In this document: piece after piece, positions 36,923 through 46,235 of the stretch | How the letters are laid out: every line of letters starts with the position of its first letter | Position numbering within the stretch: position 1 is the stretch's first letter | Assembly: GCF_022179525.1 (NCBI RefSeq) | Contig: NZ_BPQX01000033.1 | Coordinates: 186,001 to 250,000 of the forward strand | Length of the DNA stretch: 64,000 nt | Direction: 5' to 3' | Source: Methylobacterium persicinum | Lineage (GTDB): Bacteria > Pseudomonadota > Alphaproteobacteria > Rhizobiales > Beijerinckiaceae | Notes under the pieces: model-generated | Seen by the model: only the letters and a program-made list of their open reading frames with translations | What the model was told of the DNA's origin: nothing | Database searches by the model: none | Position numbers and translations under genes: made by a program

Positions 36923-37601
36923 GGCTGCCGCCGAGGCGTTGCAACTCTTCGCGTGGCTCTCGCCCGGCTATCCGGTCGGGGCCTACGCCTATTCCCACGG
37001 CCTCGAGGCGGCGGTCGAAGCCGGTGATGTGACGGGCGAAGACAGCTTGAGAGCCTGGCTCTCCGACGTCTGCGAGCATGGGTCCCTGCGCAACGACCTC
37101 ATCCTCGTCGCCCATGCCCATGCTGCGGCCGGGATGGCGTGCGCGGACGACCTCGCCGATCTCAACAATCTCGCCCTCGCTCTCGCCCCGTCCCGGGAGC
37201 TGCATCTGGAGACCAGTCAGCAGGGCCGGAGCTTCCTCGATGCGACGGTGGGGGCATGGCCATGCCCGGCGCTTCTGGACCTAGCTTCGATGCTGACTGG
37301 TCCGGTCGCCTACCCCGTGGCCGTCGGTGCTGCGGCGGGCGCGCACGGGATGGCGATCGGCCCGGTGCTCGCCGCCTATGCCCTTGCCTTCGTCCAGAAC
37401 CTCGTCTCGGCGGCGCTGCGCTCCGCCCCCGTCGGCCAGGCTGCCGGCACCCGCGTGGTCGCGGCCCTCACCCCAGGGCTGGTGTCCCTGGCTCAGGCGG
37501 CGTTGACGGCGGGGCTCGACGACATCGGTTCCGCGTGCCTGCGCCTCGATCTCGGGTCTTTCCGCCACGAGACGCAGTATTCCCGCATCTTCAGATCGTG
37601 A
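36915..37601 (+). CDS. ureF: urease accessory protein UreF
   Basis: This is a 228-residue all-helical chaperone that acts with UreG and UreD in nickel insertion. Motifs are [20 protein letters not shown] then [20 protein letters not shown], and [19 protein letters not shown] in the centre. The ATG at 36915 ([15 protein letters not shown]) matches the family start; the frame upstream runs inside ureE. It ends 10 bases before ureG. Confidence 0.94.
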   Translation: MTEAAAEALQLFAWLSPGYPVGAYAYSHGLEAAVEAGDVTGEDSLRAWLSDVCEHGSLRNDLILVAHAHAAAGMACADDLADLNNLALALAPSRELHLETSQQGRSFLDATVGAWPCPALLDLASMLTGPVAYPVAVGAAAGAHGMAIGPVLAAYALAFVQNLVSAALRSAPVGQAAGTRVVAALTPGLVSLAQAALTAGLDDIGSACLRLDLGSFRHETQYSRIFRS

Positions 37602-37611
37602 GGCTTTCGTC

Positions 37612-38232
37612 ATGAGCGCTTCTGCCAACGGCCCCCTGCGCGTGGGCATCGGCGGGCCGGTCGGTTCCGGCAAGACGGCCCTGATGGAGCAGTTGTGCAA
37701 GCGGTTCCGCGACCGCTACGAGATCTGTGCGATCACCAATGACATCTACACGAAGGAGGATGCGCGCATCCTGACGGTGGCGGGCGCTCTCCCCGAGGAA
37801 CGCATCCTCGGCGTCGAGACCGGCGGATGCCCGCATACGGCGATCCGCGAGGATGCCTCGATCAACCTTGCCGCGGTGGCGCAGATGCGCTCGCGTTTTC
37901 CCAAACTCGATCTCGTGCTGATTGAATCCGGTGGCGACAACCTCGCGGCGACGTTTTCTCCGGAACTCGCCGATATCACCCTCTACGTGATCGATGTCGC
38001 GGGGGGCGAGAAGATCCCGCGGAAGGGGGGCCCCGGCATCACCCGCTCGGATCTGCTGATCGTCAACAAGACCGATCTGGCACCGCTCGTCGGCGCGGAC
38101 CTGACGGTGATGGAATCCGACACGAAACGGATGCGGGGCGAACGCCCCTACGTCTTCGCCTCCCTCCGGGCCGGCGACGGAGCCGACACCGTCGCGCGGT
38201 TCATCGAAGAGGCGGGTGGGCTTGGCCGCTGA
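37612..38232 (+). CDS. ureG: urease accessory GTPase UreG
   Basis: This is a 206-residue SIMIBI-class GTPase that powers nickel transfer to urease. The P-loop is [17 protein letters not shown]. The nickel-binding CPH motif is in [17 protein letters not shown], and the guanine-specificity motif NKTD is in [18 protein letters not shown]. Length and motifs are canonical. It is the last visible urease gene. Confidence 0.97.
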   Translation: MSASANGPLRVGIGGPVGSGKTALMEQLCKRFRDRYEICAITNDIYTKEDARILTVAGALPEERILGVETGGCPHTAIREDASINLAAVAQMRSRFPKLDLVLIESGGDNLAATFSPELADITLYVIDVAGGEKIPRKGGPGITRSDLLIVNKTDLAPLVGADLTVMESDTKRMRGERPYVFASLRAGDGADTVARFIEEAGGLGR

Positions 38233-38292
38233 TCTGCCGCCCGCAACCGCGGGCGTCGGGCGTCACGATAGAGATTGAGTGACGGCGTGCCG

Positions 38293-38514
38293 TCAGTGCT
38301 CCGCCGATGCCGAGCGGGTGCGCGCGGTGGTCGGCGTTCCCATGAGAGCGTCCAGGCGATTCATCCGGGCGGCGAAACCGTCCGCCGCGGCCCTCTTTGC
38401 CTTCGCGGCGGGGCTTGCATCGGTCTTGGTGTGGTAGATCGGACGGGCTTCGGCCGCCAGCGGCGCAAGGGCCAGGACGACACCGAAAGTGAGAATGCGG
38501 GAAGCGTTCTTCAT
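38293..38514 (-). CDS. small secreted protein, hypothetical
   Basis: This is a 73-residue frame with a clear signal peptide, MKNASRILTFGVVLALAPLA followed by AEARP. The mature part is short, polar and Ala/Arg-rich (SPAAKAKRAAADGFAARMNR), ending TRSASAEH. The ATG at 38514 is chosen because the longer frame places 50 residues ahead of the signal peptide. No family is recognised. It is convergent with ureG and divergent from the DUF3311 gene. Confidence 0.55.
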   Translation of the reverse strand: MKNASRILTFGVVLALAPLAAEARPIYHTKTDASPAAKAKRAAADGFAARMNRLDALMGTPTTARTRSASAEH

Positions 38515-38710
38515 CGGAGAGTTCTCGGCTGGCTCGCCGCACGCGGCGGCGCATGCGCCTCCGTGTAAATTCGGCTTGGCCGTTCCTGCGTGCGCTGGCG
38601 CACCCGTGAAACGATTGCGGGGTTGCCGGCTAAAATTGAACCGCCAAGCCCGCAAACCGTTCATCCTCTACCGGGCAGCGATCTGGCCCGTGGTCGAGGG
38701 GGTGCAGTCG

Positions 38711-38914
38711 ATGCGGCGTGTCCGGTGGCTCACGGCCTTGCCGTTTCTCGGCATGCTGATCGGCCCGTATTTCCTGAACCGGGTCGAACCCTTCATCTTG
38801 GGTCTCCCGTTCTTGCTGGCTTGGCTGGTGATCTGCGTCCTCACCACGAGCGTGGTGATGGCCATCGTCTACGTCACCGATCCGCAGAATCGCGTCCCGG
38901 AGGACGGCCGATGA
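38711..38914 (+). CDS. DUF3311 small membrane protein
   Basis: This is a 67-residue protein with two membrane helices: LTALPFLGMLIGPYFLNRVE then FILGLPFLLAWLVICVLTTS, ending IVYVTDPQNRVPEDGR. This is the DUF3311 pattern, normally found just before a sodium:solute symporter gene and thought to be its small partner. Its stop overlaps the symporter start (ATGA). The ATG at 38711 is chosen; in-frame GTG codons just upstream are possible alternatives. Confidence 0.85.
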   Translation: MRRVRWLTALPFLGMLIGPYFLNRVEPFILGLPFLLAWLVICVLTTSVVMAIVYVTDPQNRVPEDGR

Positions 38915-40368
38915 GCGCCGCCCTCATCATCGTGGCCGCGGCCTTCGCCGCCGCCCTCGCCCTCGGACTGCGCGCCCGCGCCGGCCGGACGATGGGGCTG
39001 GAGCAATGGACCGTCGGCGGCCGGGGCTTCGGCACCGCCTTCGTCTTCCTGCTGATGGCCGGGGAAATCTACACGACCTTCACCTTCCTCGGCGGATCCG
39101 GCATCGCCTACGGCAAGGGTGGCCCGGCCTACTACATTCTCTGCTACCTCACCCTGGCCTACGTGACATCCTATTGGCTGCTGCCGCCGGTCTGGCGTTA
39201 CGCCAAGGAGCGCCGCCTGTTCACCCAACCCGATTTCTTTGCGGCGAAATACGAGAGCCCGGCGCTCGGCATGCTGGTGGCCCTCGTCGGTCTGGTGGCC
39301 CTCGTTCCCTACATGGTGCTGCAGTTCAAGGGCCTCGGCATCATCGTCTCGACGGCGTCGTACGGCGCGATTTCACCCGCTGTCGCGGTCTGGATCGGGG
39401 CCGTCGCCGTGACGGTCTACGTGGTCGTCTCGGGTGTCCATGGATCCGCGTGGACGGCCGTCCTGAAGGATATCAGCATCCTCGGCGTGGTGGTCTTCCT
39501 CGGCATTTACCTCCCGCTTCGCTATTACGGCGGGTATCAGGCGATGTTCGAGGCCATCGAGGCGCAGAAGCCGGGCTTCCTCGCCCTGCCGGCCCAGGGC
39601 CAGAGCCCGACTTGGTTCGCGACGACTACGCTGCTCACAGCGCTCGGCGCTTACATGTGGCCGCATACGTTCGGATCGCTCTACACCGCGAAGGAGCCGC
39701 GATCCTTCCGGCGCAACGCTGCCATCCTGCCCCTGTACCAACTCATCAACCTGTTCGTATTCGTCGTCGGGTTCGCCGCCGTGCTGCAAGTGCCGGGGCT
39801 CACGGGGCCGAACGTCGACCTGGCCCTGTTCAAGATATCGCTGCAGACATTTCCGCCGTGGTTCATCGGTGTCATCGGCGCCACCGGCGTGCTCACCGCT
39901 TTGGTCCCGGGATCGATGATCCTGATCGCCGCATCGACGCTCCTGGCCAACAACATCGTGCGGCCCCTTCGGCCGGGCATGGGTGATGCGGCCACCGCAG
40001 CGCTGTCGAAGGCGTTCGTCCCGGTGATGGCCCTGGTGTGCGTCGGCTTCACCTTGTCGGGCGGCGACACCATCGTGCAGCTGCTTCTCATGGGCTACAA
40101 CTTTGTCACGCAGCTCTTCCCATGCTTCATTACCAGCCTCATGGCGCGCAATCCCCTCGACCGGCGGGCGGCGGCGGCCGGGATCCTTGCGGGCGTCGCC
40201 ACGGTGGCGTTGACCAGCCTCGGCGGGTTCAGCCTCGCCCGCTATCCGCAACTCGGACCGCTTCGCGATGTGAATATCGGCGTGCTGGCACTGGTCGTGA
40301 ATCTGGCTGTTACAGCCGCCGTCGCGCTGGTAACCCGGCCATCGCTTCGCGCGCAGGCGGCGGAGTAA
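38911..40368 (+). CDS. sodium:solute symporter family protein
   Basis: This is a 485-residue transporter of the SSS family with about 13 helices. Characteristic stretches are EQWTVGGRGFGTAFVFLLMA near the N-terminus, FTFLGGSGIAYGKGGPAYY, and YMWPHTFGSLYTAKEPRSFR in the centre. It is co-translated with the DUF3311 gene. SSS/DUF3311 pairs often transport monocarboxylates (MctP-like). Because it follows the urease operon a urea or amide substrate could be imagined, but the intervening opposite-strand gene argues against a shared operon. Confidence 0.87.
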   Translation: MSAALIIVAAAFAAALALGLRARAGRTMGLEQWTVGGRGFGTAFVFLLMAGEIYTTFTFLGGSGIAYGKGGPAYYILCYLTLAYVTSYWLLPPVWRYAKERRLFTQPDFFAAKYESPALGMLVALVGLVALVPYMVLQFKGLGIIVSTASYGAISPAVAVWIGAVAVTVYVVVSGVHGSAWTAVLKDISILGVVVFLGIYLPLRYYGGYQAMFEAIEAQKPGFLALPAQGQSPTWFATTTLLTALGAYMWPHTFGSLYTAKEPRSFRRNAAILPLYQLINLFVFVVGFAAVLQVPGLTGPNVDLALFKISLQTFPPWFIGVIGATGVLTALVPGSMILIAASTLLANNIVRPLRPGMGDAATAALSKAFVPVMALVCVGFTLSGGDTIVQLLLMGYNFVTQLFPCFITSLMARNPLDRRAAAAGILAGVATVALTSLGGFSLARYPQLGPLRDVNIGVLALVVNLAVTAAVALVTRPSLRAQAAE

Positions 40369-40414
40369 GCACGGCACCCTCCCGCCGCGTCCGTTACAAG
40401 CAGGGCTGGGGTGT

Positions 40415-41185
40415 TCATTCGCCCCGCTGGGCGGTGAGCCATGACGCACCAAGGACCGCCACGCTGACCAGTGCGACGAGGAGCGTCGAGGCAGCGTTGA
40501 TCTCCGGGTTCACCCCGAGACGGACCTGACTGTAGAGCCGCATCGGCAGGGTGGTGGCGCCCGGACCCGACACGAAGCTCGCGATCACAAGGTCATCGAG
40601 GGACAGGGTAAAGGCCAGGAGGGCGCCGGCGGCAATGGCTGGCGCAAGGAGTGGCAGGGTGATCGTCGCGAGAACCCGCAGCGGGCCTGCGCCGAGATCG
40701 GCTGCCGCCTCTTCCAGCGAGCGGTCGAGCCCGCGCAACCGGGCGGAGACGACGACGGCGACGAAGCCCGTGCAGAAGGTCGCGTGGGCGATGGCGATGG
40801 TGAGAAGACCGCGGTCCAAGCCGATGCCGATGAACAGCAGGAGCAGGGACAAACCGATCATCACCTCGGGCATGACCATCGGCCCGTAGACCAAGCCGGT
40901 GAACAGCGAGCGGCCCCGGAAACGCCCGTGCCGTTCGAGGGCGAGGGCAGCAAGCGTGCCGAGCGCTGTGGCGATCACGCTCGCAAGAAGGGCGACCCGC
41001 AGGGAAACCCAGGCGGCGGCGATCAGCGGCGCATCGGCGAACAGTGCGGCATACCACTTCGTCGAGAAGCCTCCCCAGACGGTCACGAGGCTCGAGGCGT
41101 TGAACGAGTAGGCCACCAGGACGAGGATCGGCGCGTAAAGGAACCCGAGCCCGAGCACGAGGGCCGCACGCGTGACGCCGCTCAT
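40415..41185 (-). CDS. ABC transporter permease, PotC type
   Basis: This is a 256-residue inner-membrane permease of the spermidine/putrescine (PotC) class. It has six helices, with YGPMVMPEVMIGLSLLLLFI and the EAA loop SLEEAAADLGAGPLRVLATI that contacts the ATPase. The ATG at 41185 overlaps the stop of the PotB-type gene by four bases. It is the last gene of the set crp-potA-potB-potC. No periplasmic binding protein gene is present beside it. The substrate, polyamine or other cation, is inferred from family only. Confidence 0.88.
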   Translation of the reverse strand: MSGVTRAALVLGLGFLYAPILVLVAYSFNASSLVTVWGGFSTKWYAALFADAPLIAAAWVSLRVALLASVIATALGTLAALALERHGRFRGRSLFTGLVYGPMVMPEVMIGLSLLLLFIGIGLDRGLLTIAIAHATFCTGFVAVVVSARLRGLDRSLEEAAADLGAGPLRVLATITLPLLAPAIAAGALLAFTLSLDDLVIASFVSGPGATTLPMRLYSQVRLGVNPEINAASTLLVALVSVAVLGASWLTAQRGE

Positions 41186-42093
41186 GCCCCCTCCCCGTCC
41201 GCGCGCAGGCTGTCGCGGAACAGCACGACGGGGCCGATGACGATGGCGAGAAGGACCACCGCCACGGCGGCCGCGAGGGGCCAATCGCGGTTCGAGAAGA
41301 ACTCGCTCCACAGGACCCGCCCGAGCATGAGCGTCTCGGATCCGCCAAGAAGGTCGGGGATGACGAATTCCCCCACCATCGGAATGAAGCACAGCCCCGC
41401 CCCCGCCGCGATCCCGGGCAGGCTGAGCGGCAGCGTGACGCTCCAGAATACCCGCACCGGGCCTGCGCCGAGATCCGCCGCAGCCTCCCGCAGTGTCGGA
41501 TCAAGCCGGTTCATCACCGCGTAGAGGGGCAACACCATGAAGGGCAGGTAGGCGTAGACGAGGCCGATCATCACCGCGGCATCGGTGTTCAGGATCACCA
41601 GCGGATGGGTGATGATGCCGAGCTTGAACAGGATGAGGTTGAGCAGGCCCTCCTGTTTCAAGATGGCGATCCAGGCGTAGATGCGGATGAGGAAGCTCGT
41701 CCAGAACGGGACCACGACCAGGGCGACCATCACCGGCTGCCAGCGGCGTGGGGCGCGGGCCAGGGCATAGGCGATGGGCATGCCGATGGTAACGAGGACG
41801 ACCGTGGCCGCGCCGGCATAGGCGAGGGAGCCGAGGATCGCCGCCTGATAGAGGTCATCCCGGGCCAGGGTGAGGTAGTTGTCGAAGTCCAGGGCCTCGA
41901 AGAAGCTCGACCACCCGTCGAGGCCACCCTGCCAATCAAGCAGCGGGAGGTAGGGCGGGATCGCCGTCGCCGGCTCCGACAGGCTGATCTTCAGCGTGAC
42001 GAGGAACGGCAAAAGGAAGAAGAGGCCAAGCCATACGAACGGAGGCAGCCGAAGAAAGCGGGCGACGATCCGGTCCTGTTTCGGTGCGCCCAT
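41182..42093 (-). CDS. ABC transporter permease, PotB type
   Basis: This is a 303-residue permease paired with the PotC-type gene. It starts MGAPKQDRIVARFLRLPPFV, has a large periplasmic loop with the PYLPLLDWQGGLDGWSSFFE segment typical of PotB, and carries the EAA loop TLREAAADLGAGPVRVFWSV. It begins eight bases after the ATPase gene stop and overlaps the next permease. Confidence 0.88.
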   Translation of the reverse strand: MGAPKQDRIVARFLRLPPFVWLGLFFLLPFLVTLKISLSEPATAIPPYLPLLDWQGGLDGWSSFFEALDFDNYLTLARDDLYQAAILGSLAYAGAATVVLVTIGMPIAYALARAPRRWQPVMVALVVVPFWTSFLIRIYAWIAILKQEGLLNLILFKLGIITHPLVILNTDAAVMIGLVYAYLPFMVLPLYAVMNRLDPTLREAAADLGAGPVRVFWSVTLPLSLPGIAAGAGLCFIPMVGEFVIPDLLGGSETLMLGRVLWSEFFSNRDWPLAAAVAVVLLAIVIGPVVLFRDSLRADGEGA

Positions 42094-42100
42094 GATGGCT

Positions 42101-43156
42101 TCAATCCGGGAGGATCACGGCGTCTGCCGGGTCGAAACCGACCGTGGTCCCGGTTCCACGCTCCGGCCCGGAACCCGGCGGCCCGCTGGCGCGCAGGGGC
42201 GTGCCGTCCGCCAGATGCAGCAGCCGACGGACCCGGTCGCCGAGGAAGGTCGTCTCCTCGACCGTCGCCGGCAATCCGTCCCCGCCGAGGATCAGGCTTT
42301 CCGGGCGGATCGCCACGACGACGGCCGTTCCCTCGGCCGCTGTGTCGACCCCATTGGCGGCAGCGCGGACGGCACCGTGCGCGGTGACCACTTCGCGCGT
42401 ATCTTCGGCACCGGGCGGGCCGAGATGACCGGAGATGAGATTCACGTCCCCGAGCAGGCCGGCGACATAGCGGCTCACCGGGCGCCGGTAGAGTTCGGCC
42501 GGCGGCCCGACCTGAACGAGGCGCCCCCGTTCCATCACCCCGATCCGGTCTGCCAGCATCATGGCCTCTTCGGGATCGTGGGTGACCACGACGAAGCTCG
42601 TGCCCAGGCGCCGCTGCAGCCCTCGCAATTCCCCCTGGGTCTCCTCGCGCAGGCCCCGGTCGAGGGCGCCGAGTGGCTCGTCCAGCAGAAGCAGGGCGGG
42701 TTCCCGGGCGATGGCCCTGGCCAGGGCCACCCGCTGACGTTGGCCACCCGACAGTGTGTCGGGACGCCGATCCTGAAATCCCTCAAGCCTCACGAGTCGC
42801 AGCAACTCGGCGACCCGGGCTTCGGTCTTTGCCTTCGGCAGTCCCTTCAGGCCGTATCCAATATTGGCCACCACGCTCATATGCGGAAATAGGGCGTAGG
42901 ACTGGAACATCATGTTGACCGGGCGCCTGTGCGGCGGAAGTCCGGTGACGTCGGCCCCGGCAACCTCGATGGTGCCTTCGGTCGGCGTCTCGAACCCGGC
43001 AACCATGCGCAGCAGAGTGCTCTTCCCGCAGCCGGACGGGCCGAGCAGACAAAAGAACTCTCCCGGCGTCAGCGCGAGGTCGAGGCCATCGACCGCGACG
43101 AAACTGCCGAACCGTTTGACGAGGCCTCGGACCCTCAGGGACGGCGCGGGCGCCAA
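42101..43156 (-). CDS. ABC transporter ATP-binding protein, PotA type
   Basis: This is an about 351-residue ATPase. Walker A is LLGPSGCGKSTLLRM, the Q-loop is NMMFQSYALFPHMSV, the signature is LSGGQRQRVALARAIA and Walker B is LLLLDEPLGALDRG. A TOBE domain follows with VAIRPESLILGG. The start is uncertain: the frame is open to 43231 but overlaps the Crp gene; a TTG at 43156, just past the Crp stop, leaves a short leader before PSLRVRGLVKRFG and is preferred. The gene is translationally close to crp. Confidence 0.85.
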   Translation of the reverse strand: MAPAPSLRVRGLVKRFGSFVAVDGLDLALTPGEFFCLLGPSGCGKSTLLRMVAGFETPTEGTIEVAGADVTGLPPHRRPVNMMFQSYALFPHMSVVANIGYGLKGLPKAKTEARVAELLRLVRLEGFQDRRPDTLSGGQRQRVALARAIAREPALLLLDEPLGALDRGLREETQGELRGLQRRLGTSFVVVTHDPEEAMMLADRIGVMERGRLVQVGPPAELYRRPVSRYVAGLLGDVNLISGHLGPPGAEDTREVVTAHGAVRAAANGVDTAAEGTAVVVAIRPESLILGGDGLPATVEETTFLGDRVRRLLHLADGTPLRASGPPGSGPERGTGTTVGFDPADAVILPD

Positions 43157-43160
43157 GGGA

Positions 43161-43847
43161 TCAGGAATCCTCGCGCAGGGCCTCGGCGACCCGCGCTTCC
43201 AGCAGGTCCGGGCGTCGCAGGACCAGTGCACCCCGGGTCCGGTCCACGAGCCCTTCGGCCGCCATCGCCGTGAATTCCCGTGTCACCTGCTCCCGGCGGC
43301 AACCGATCCGCGCCGCGAGGACATGGTGATACGGCGGCGGCGTCACGACCCGTTCGCCCCCCGCCCCGGCCCGCGGCACAGAAAGGCGCAGCAACTCCGC
43401 GTAGAGCCGATGCCGCAGGTCGAGGAGCGCGTGCTCCATGAGCCGTGTGTTCAACTCCCGCACCCGCTTGGCGAGGAGACGCATCAGCCGGTCCGCAATG
43501 GCTTCGGACGCGAACACGATCTGGCGGAACACACTCGCCGGCACGACGCAGACTTCGCCCCGGGTCAAGGCGGTCACGTTAGCCGATCGTCCGATCCCGT
43601 CGATGGCAGCGAGTTCGCCGAAGAATGCCCCGCCGCGCATCTCACCAAGGATCACCTCCTTGCCCGACTGCGTGCGGTTGAGGATGCGCACTTCGCCGGT
43701 GGCGATGAAATAGACGTCCGTGGAGATGTCGTCGAAGTCGACCAGGGTTTCGTTCTCATCGAACCGCCGCCAATGGCAGCGGTTTTCGAAGGTTGCGAGT
43801 TCGATCCCCGCATCCTTGAAAAACGGTATGGTCCCCAGGCGCGCCAT
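43161..43847 (-). CDS. Crp/Fnr family transcriptional regulator
   Basis: This is a 228-residue cyclic-nucleotide-binding-fold regulator. The N-terminal effector domain contains DDISTDVYFIATGEVRILNR and MRGGAFFGELAAIDG. The C-terminal HTH is in VLAARIGCRREQVTREFTAM. No N-terminal Cys cluster typical of FNR is seen, so oxygen sensing through an Fe-S cluster is unlikely. The ATG at 43847 (MARLGTIPFFKDAGIEL) is chosen over an upstream start at 43910. It sits directly before the potABC-type genes and may control them. Confidence 0.88.
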   Translation of the reverse strand: MARLGTIPFFKDAGIELATFENRCHWRRFDENETLVDFDDISTDVYFIATGEVRILNRTQSGKEVILGEMRGGAFFGELAAIDGIGRSANVTALTRGEVCVVPASVFRQIVFASEAIADRLMRLLAKRVRELNTRLMEHALLDLRHRLYAELLRLSVPRAGAGGERVVTPPPYHHVLAARIGCRREQVTREFTAMAAEGLVDRTRGALVLRRPDLLEARVAEALREDS

Positions 43848-44093
43848 CACCGATACACCTCGCCGTACCCCGCCGCTTCGGCTGCCGGCCGGCGTCCCCG
43901 GGAAAGACACTCACCGCCCGATCCCCCTTAAAATTGCGGGACCACGATGCGCGGGCGGCCGTCCGGCCAGTCAGCCGGGCTCCATTCGATGGTGGCCGCG
44001 GCTGTGCGCAGGGTCAAGCCATGACGACAGTGTGATTACGCCTTTGGGGTGGATCACGGCATACGGGTTGACACGACTCCACGACTCCGACCG

Positions 44094-44999
44094 ATGCCGC
44101 ACGTCTGCCACCTTTCTCCTCCCTCGCTCGCCGTGGCGACGGGGCGGCATCAGGCAACCCTCGGTGGCGCTTTCGAGCGATCGGGCCGGGGGCTGCACAC
44201 GGGAAAACGCGCGACGGTGCGGGTCTCACCGGCACCGCCCGACCACGGGATCGTCTTCCGCAGGCGCTTCCGGAATGGAAGCAGCGTGGATATCCCGGCC
44301 CAGTGGCATCACCAGCACAGGCAGCCGGCCTGCACGGCCCTGCGGGCGGAGGGCGTGTTGGTCCGCACCGTCGAGCATTTGCTGGCTTCCCTTTACGCCC
44401 TCGGGATCGACAACGCCGTCGCCGAGATCGACGCCGAGGAACTGCCGATCTTCGACGGCAGTGCCGTCCCGTGGTGTGAGGGCATCGTAGGGGTCGGACG
44501 CAACGTTCAAGAAAGGCCGGTGCGGACCCTTCGCGTGATGCGGCCGGTGAGCGTGGTCGACCGGCATCGCCGCCTGTCGATCGGGCCCGGTCGCGGACTG
44601 ACCGTGTCGGCGCATATCGCCCTCGCCCATCTCGGGCCGTTCGACTGGCACGGGCGGATCGATGCCGACGATTTCGCCGAGTCGATCGCGCCGGCGCGCA
44701 GCTTCGGGCGCTTCATCCGGGTGATGGCAGGTCGATCCTACGGTTTCATCACCCGCCGGCCCCTGCTGCAGGGCTGCGGAACCGGCTCAGCTGCTCTGTT
44801 GCTGGGGAAGCGTGTGATCGGTGGCCTGCGCATGTCTGACGAACTCGTCCGTCACCGGGTTCTCGACATCGTCGGCGATCTCGCCCTGGCGGGATACCCC
44901 GTCGAGGGGCACGTCATCGCCGAGCATACGTGCCACGACCTCAACCACGCCCTCGTCGCCGTGCTCATGCGCGACCGGGAGGCTTGGGAACTCGTGTGA
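44094..44999 (+). CDS. lpxC: UDP-3-O-acyl-N-acetylglucosamine deacetylase (LpxC homologue, stand-alone)
   Basis: This is a 301-residue LpxC-family zinc deacetylase; the classical enzyme makes the committed step of lipid A synthesis. Motifs are SGRGLHTGKRATVRVSPAPP, VRTVEHLLASLYALGIDNAV (zinc His and general-base Glu near residue 93), EELPIFDGSAVPW, and LVRHRVLDIVGDLALAG (second zinc His plus Asp near 253). HDLNHALVAVLM supplies the terminal His. The ATG at 44094 is used; a GTG at 44049 is possible. It is not in the ftsZ neighbourhood where rhizobial lpxC normally sits, so it may be a second copy. Upstream bases 43848-44093 hold no clear gene. Confidence 0.85.
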   Translation: MPHVCHLSPPSLAVATGRHQATLGGAFERSGRGLHTGKRATVRVSPAPPDHGIVFRRRFRNGSSVDIPAQWHHQHRQPACTALRAEGVLVRTVEHLLASLYALGIDNAVAEIDAEELPIFDGSAVPWCEGIVGVGRNVQERPVRTLRVMRPVSVVDRHRRLSIGPGRGLTVSAHIALAHLGPFDWHGRIDADDFAESIAPARSFGRFIRVMAGRSYGFITRRPLLQGCGTGSAALLLGKRVIGGLRMSDELVRHRVLDIVGDLALAGYPVEGHVIAEHTCHDLNHALVAVLMRDREAWELV

Positions 45000-45011
45000 T
45001 GGCAGGACGCC

Positions 45012-46067
45012 TCAGGCCGACAGCGGGGCCGGTTCGAGATCGCTCGCGTACGCCACGGGCGCGAAGGCTCGCACCAGAGGCTGATCGAGCTTACCCCCCA
45101 TCTCGTACATGATCTTGTAGGCCTCCCTTGCGGATAGGGGTGCCTTATAGGGACGCCGCTCGATCAGGGCTGCGAAGATATCGCAGATCGTCACCAGACG
45201 GACGAGGTCGGGGATCGCGTCACCGCGCAGACCGTCGGGGTAGCCGGTCCCGTCCAGCAGTTCGTGGTGAGACCGGACGACCTGTAACGTTTCCCGCGTG
45301 AAACCGCGGCCCTGAAGCATGTCGAAGCCGAGTGCCGCGTGCTCGGCCATGATATCGCGCTCGGGCGCGGTGAGAGGCCCAGGCTTATTGAGGATCGCGA
45401 GGGGGATCTTGGCCTTGCCGATGTCGTGAAGCAGCGCTCCCTTAGTGAGGGTATGCGCATCCTTGGCCTTGAAGCGCAGCGTCGAAGCGAAGGCCGCCGC
45501 CAATCCTGCAACAGTTAGGCAATGCCGATGCGTCACGTCGTCGAAAGCCGCGACGACGCTGAGCCAATCATGGACCTTCATGTCCTGGATGGCACGGTTC
45601 ACGATCTCCGTTCCGTGATCCACGATATCCGGTGTGGGTCCCTCCTGGGTGAATAGCTCGGTGAAGGCCTGGCGGGCGGCTTTGACGTGTTCGACGGGGG
45701 TCGTCGGCCGGGCCGGGGCCGGATCGCCCGATAGTGTCTCGACCGTGCTCGCCAGCAGGGCGGCCGCCATCATCGCCGGCAGCGTCTTTGTTGCCCCCAG
45801 CATCGCGGCGTGGATCTCCCCCCGCTGCTGGTTGCCGTGGATCAGGTACAGCAACGGCGTCGCCGGACCCCGGACTTGGTAAAGGGCGCGTTTGATCCGG
45901 TCGATCGAATCGGAGTGCGGCGTGCGCACATCGGCGATGACCAGCCGGGCATCCATGGGAAGATCATCTTGATCATACAGGTCGTGGGCAACGGCTCCCC
46001 CGCCCACATTGCGTGCGAGTCGCTTTCCTCCTTCCGGATCGTCCGTCAGGATCAGAATGGTCCCCAC
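45012..46067 (-). CDS. HD-GYP domain protein, probable cyclic-di-GMP phosphodiesterase
   Basis: This is a 351-residue cytoplasmic signalling protein from a GTG start. The first about 105 residues resemble a response-regulator receiver: acidic pair in ILILTDDPEGG, a likely phosphorylatable Asp in RLVIADVRTP and a Lys in LGATKTLP. From residue 155 comes an HD-GYP domain with THRHCLTVAGLAAAFASTLR, the HD pair in LLHDIGKAKIPLAIL near 215 and the GYP motif in LDGTGYPDGLRGDAIP near 272. It probably degrades c-di-GMP. It is convergent with lpxC, 12 bases away, and divergent from the ABC-F gene. No sensor kinase is nearby. Confidence 0.85.
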   Translation of the reverse strand: MGTILILTDDPEGGKRLARNVGGGAVAHDLYDQDDLPMDARLVIADVRTPHSDSIDRIKRALYQVRGPATPLLYLIHGNQQRGEIHAAMLGATKTLPAMMAAALLASTVETLSGDPAPARPTTPVEHVKAARQAFTELFTQEGPTPDIVDHGTEIVNRAIQDMKVHDWLSVVAAFDDVTHRHCLTVAGLAAAFASTLRFKAKDAHTLTKGALLHDIGKAKIPLAILNKPGPLTAPERDIMAEHAALGFDMLQGRGFTRETLQVVRSHHELLDGTGYPDGLRGDAIPDLVRLVTICDIFAALIERRPYKAPLSAREAYKIMYEMGGKLDQPLVRAFAPVAYASDLEPAPLSA

Positions 46068-46235
46068 CGCCTCAATCCTCTAGAGAAGAGTCTATTTTCT
46101 GACATTGATTGCACAGGCGCGCAATTCGCCGACTCGAGCCGTTCGTCGACTGTCTACCGAGGCGGATGCCAAATCGTTAATTGCCATGCGGAACGCGCCC
46201 TTGCCTCGTCGCCCGCACCCCGTCAGAACGCCGCA

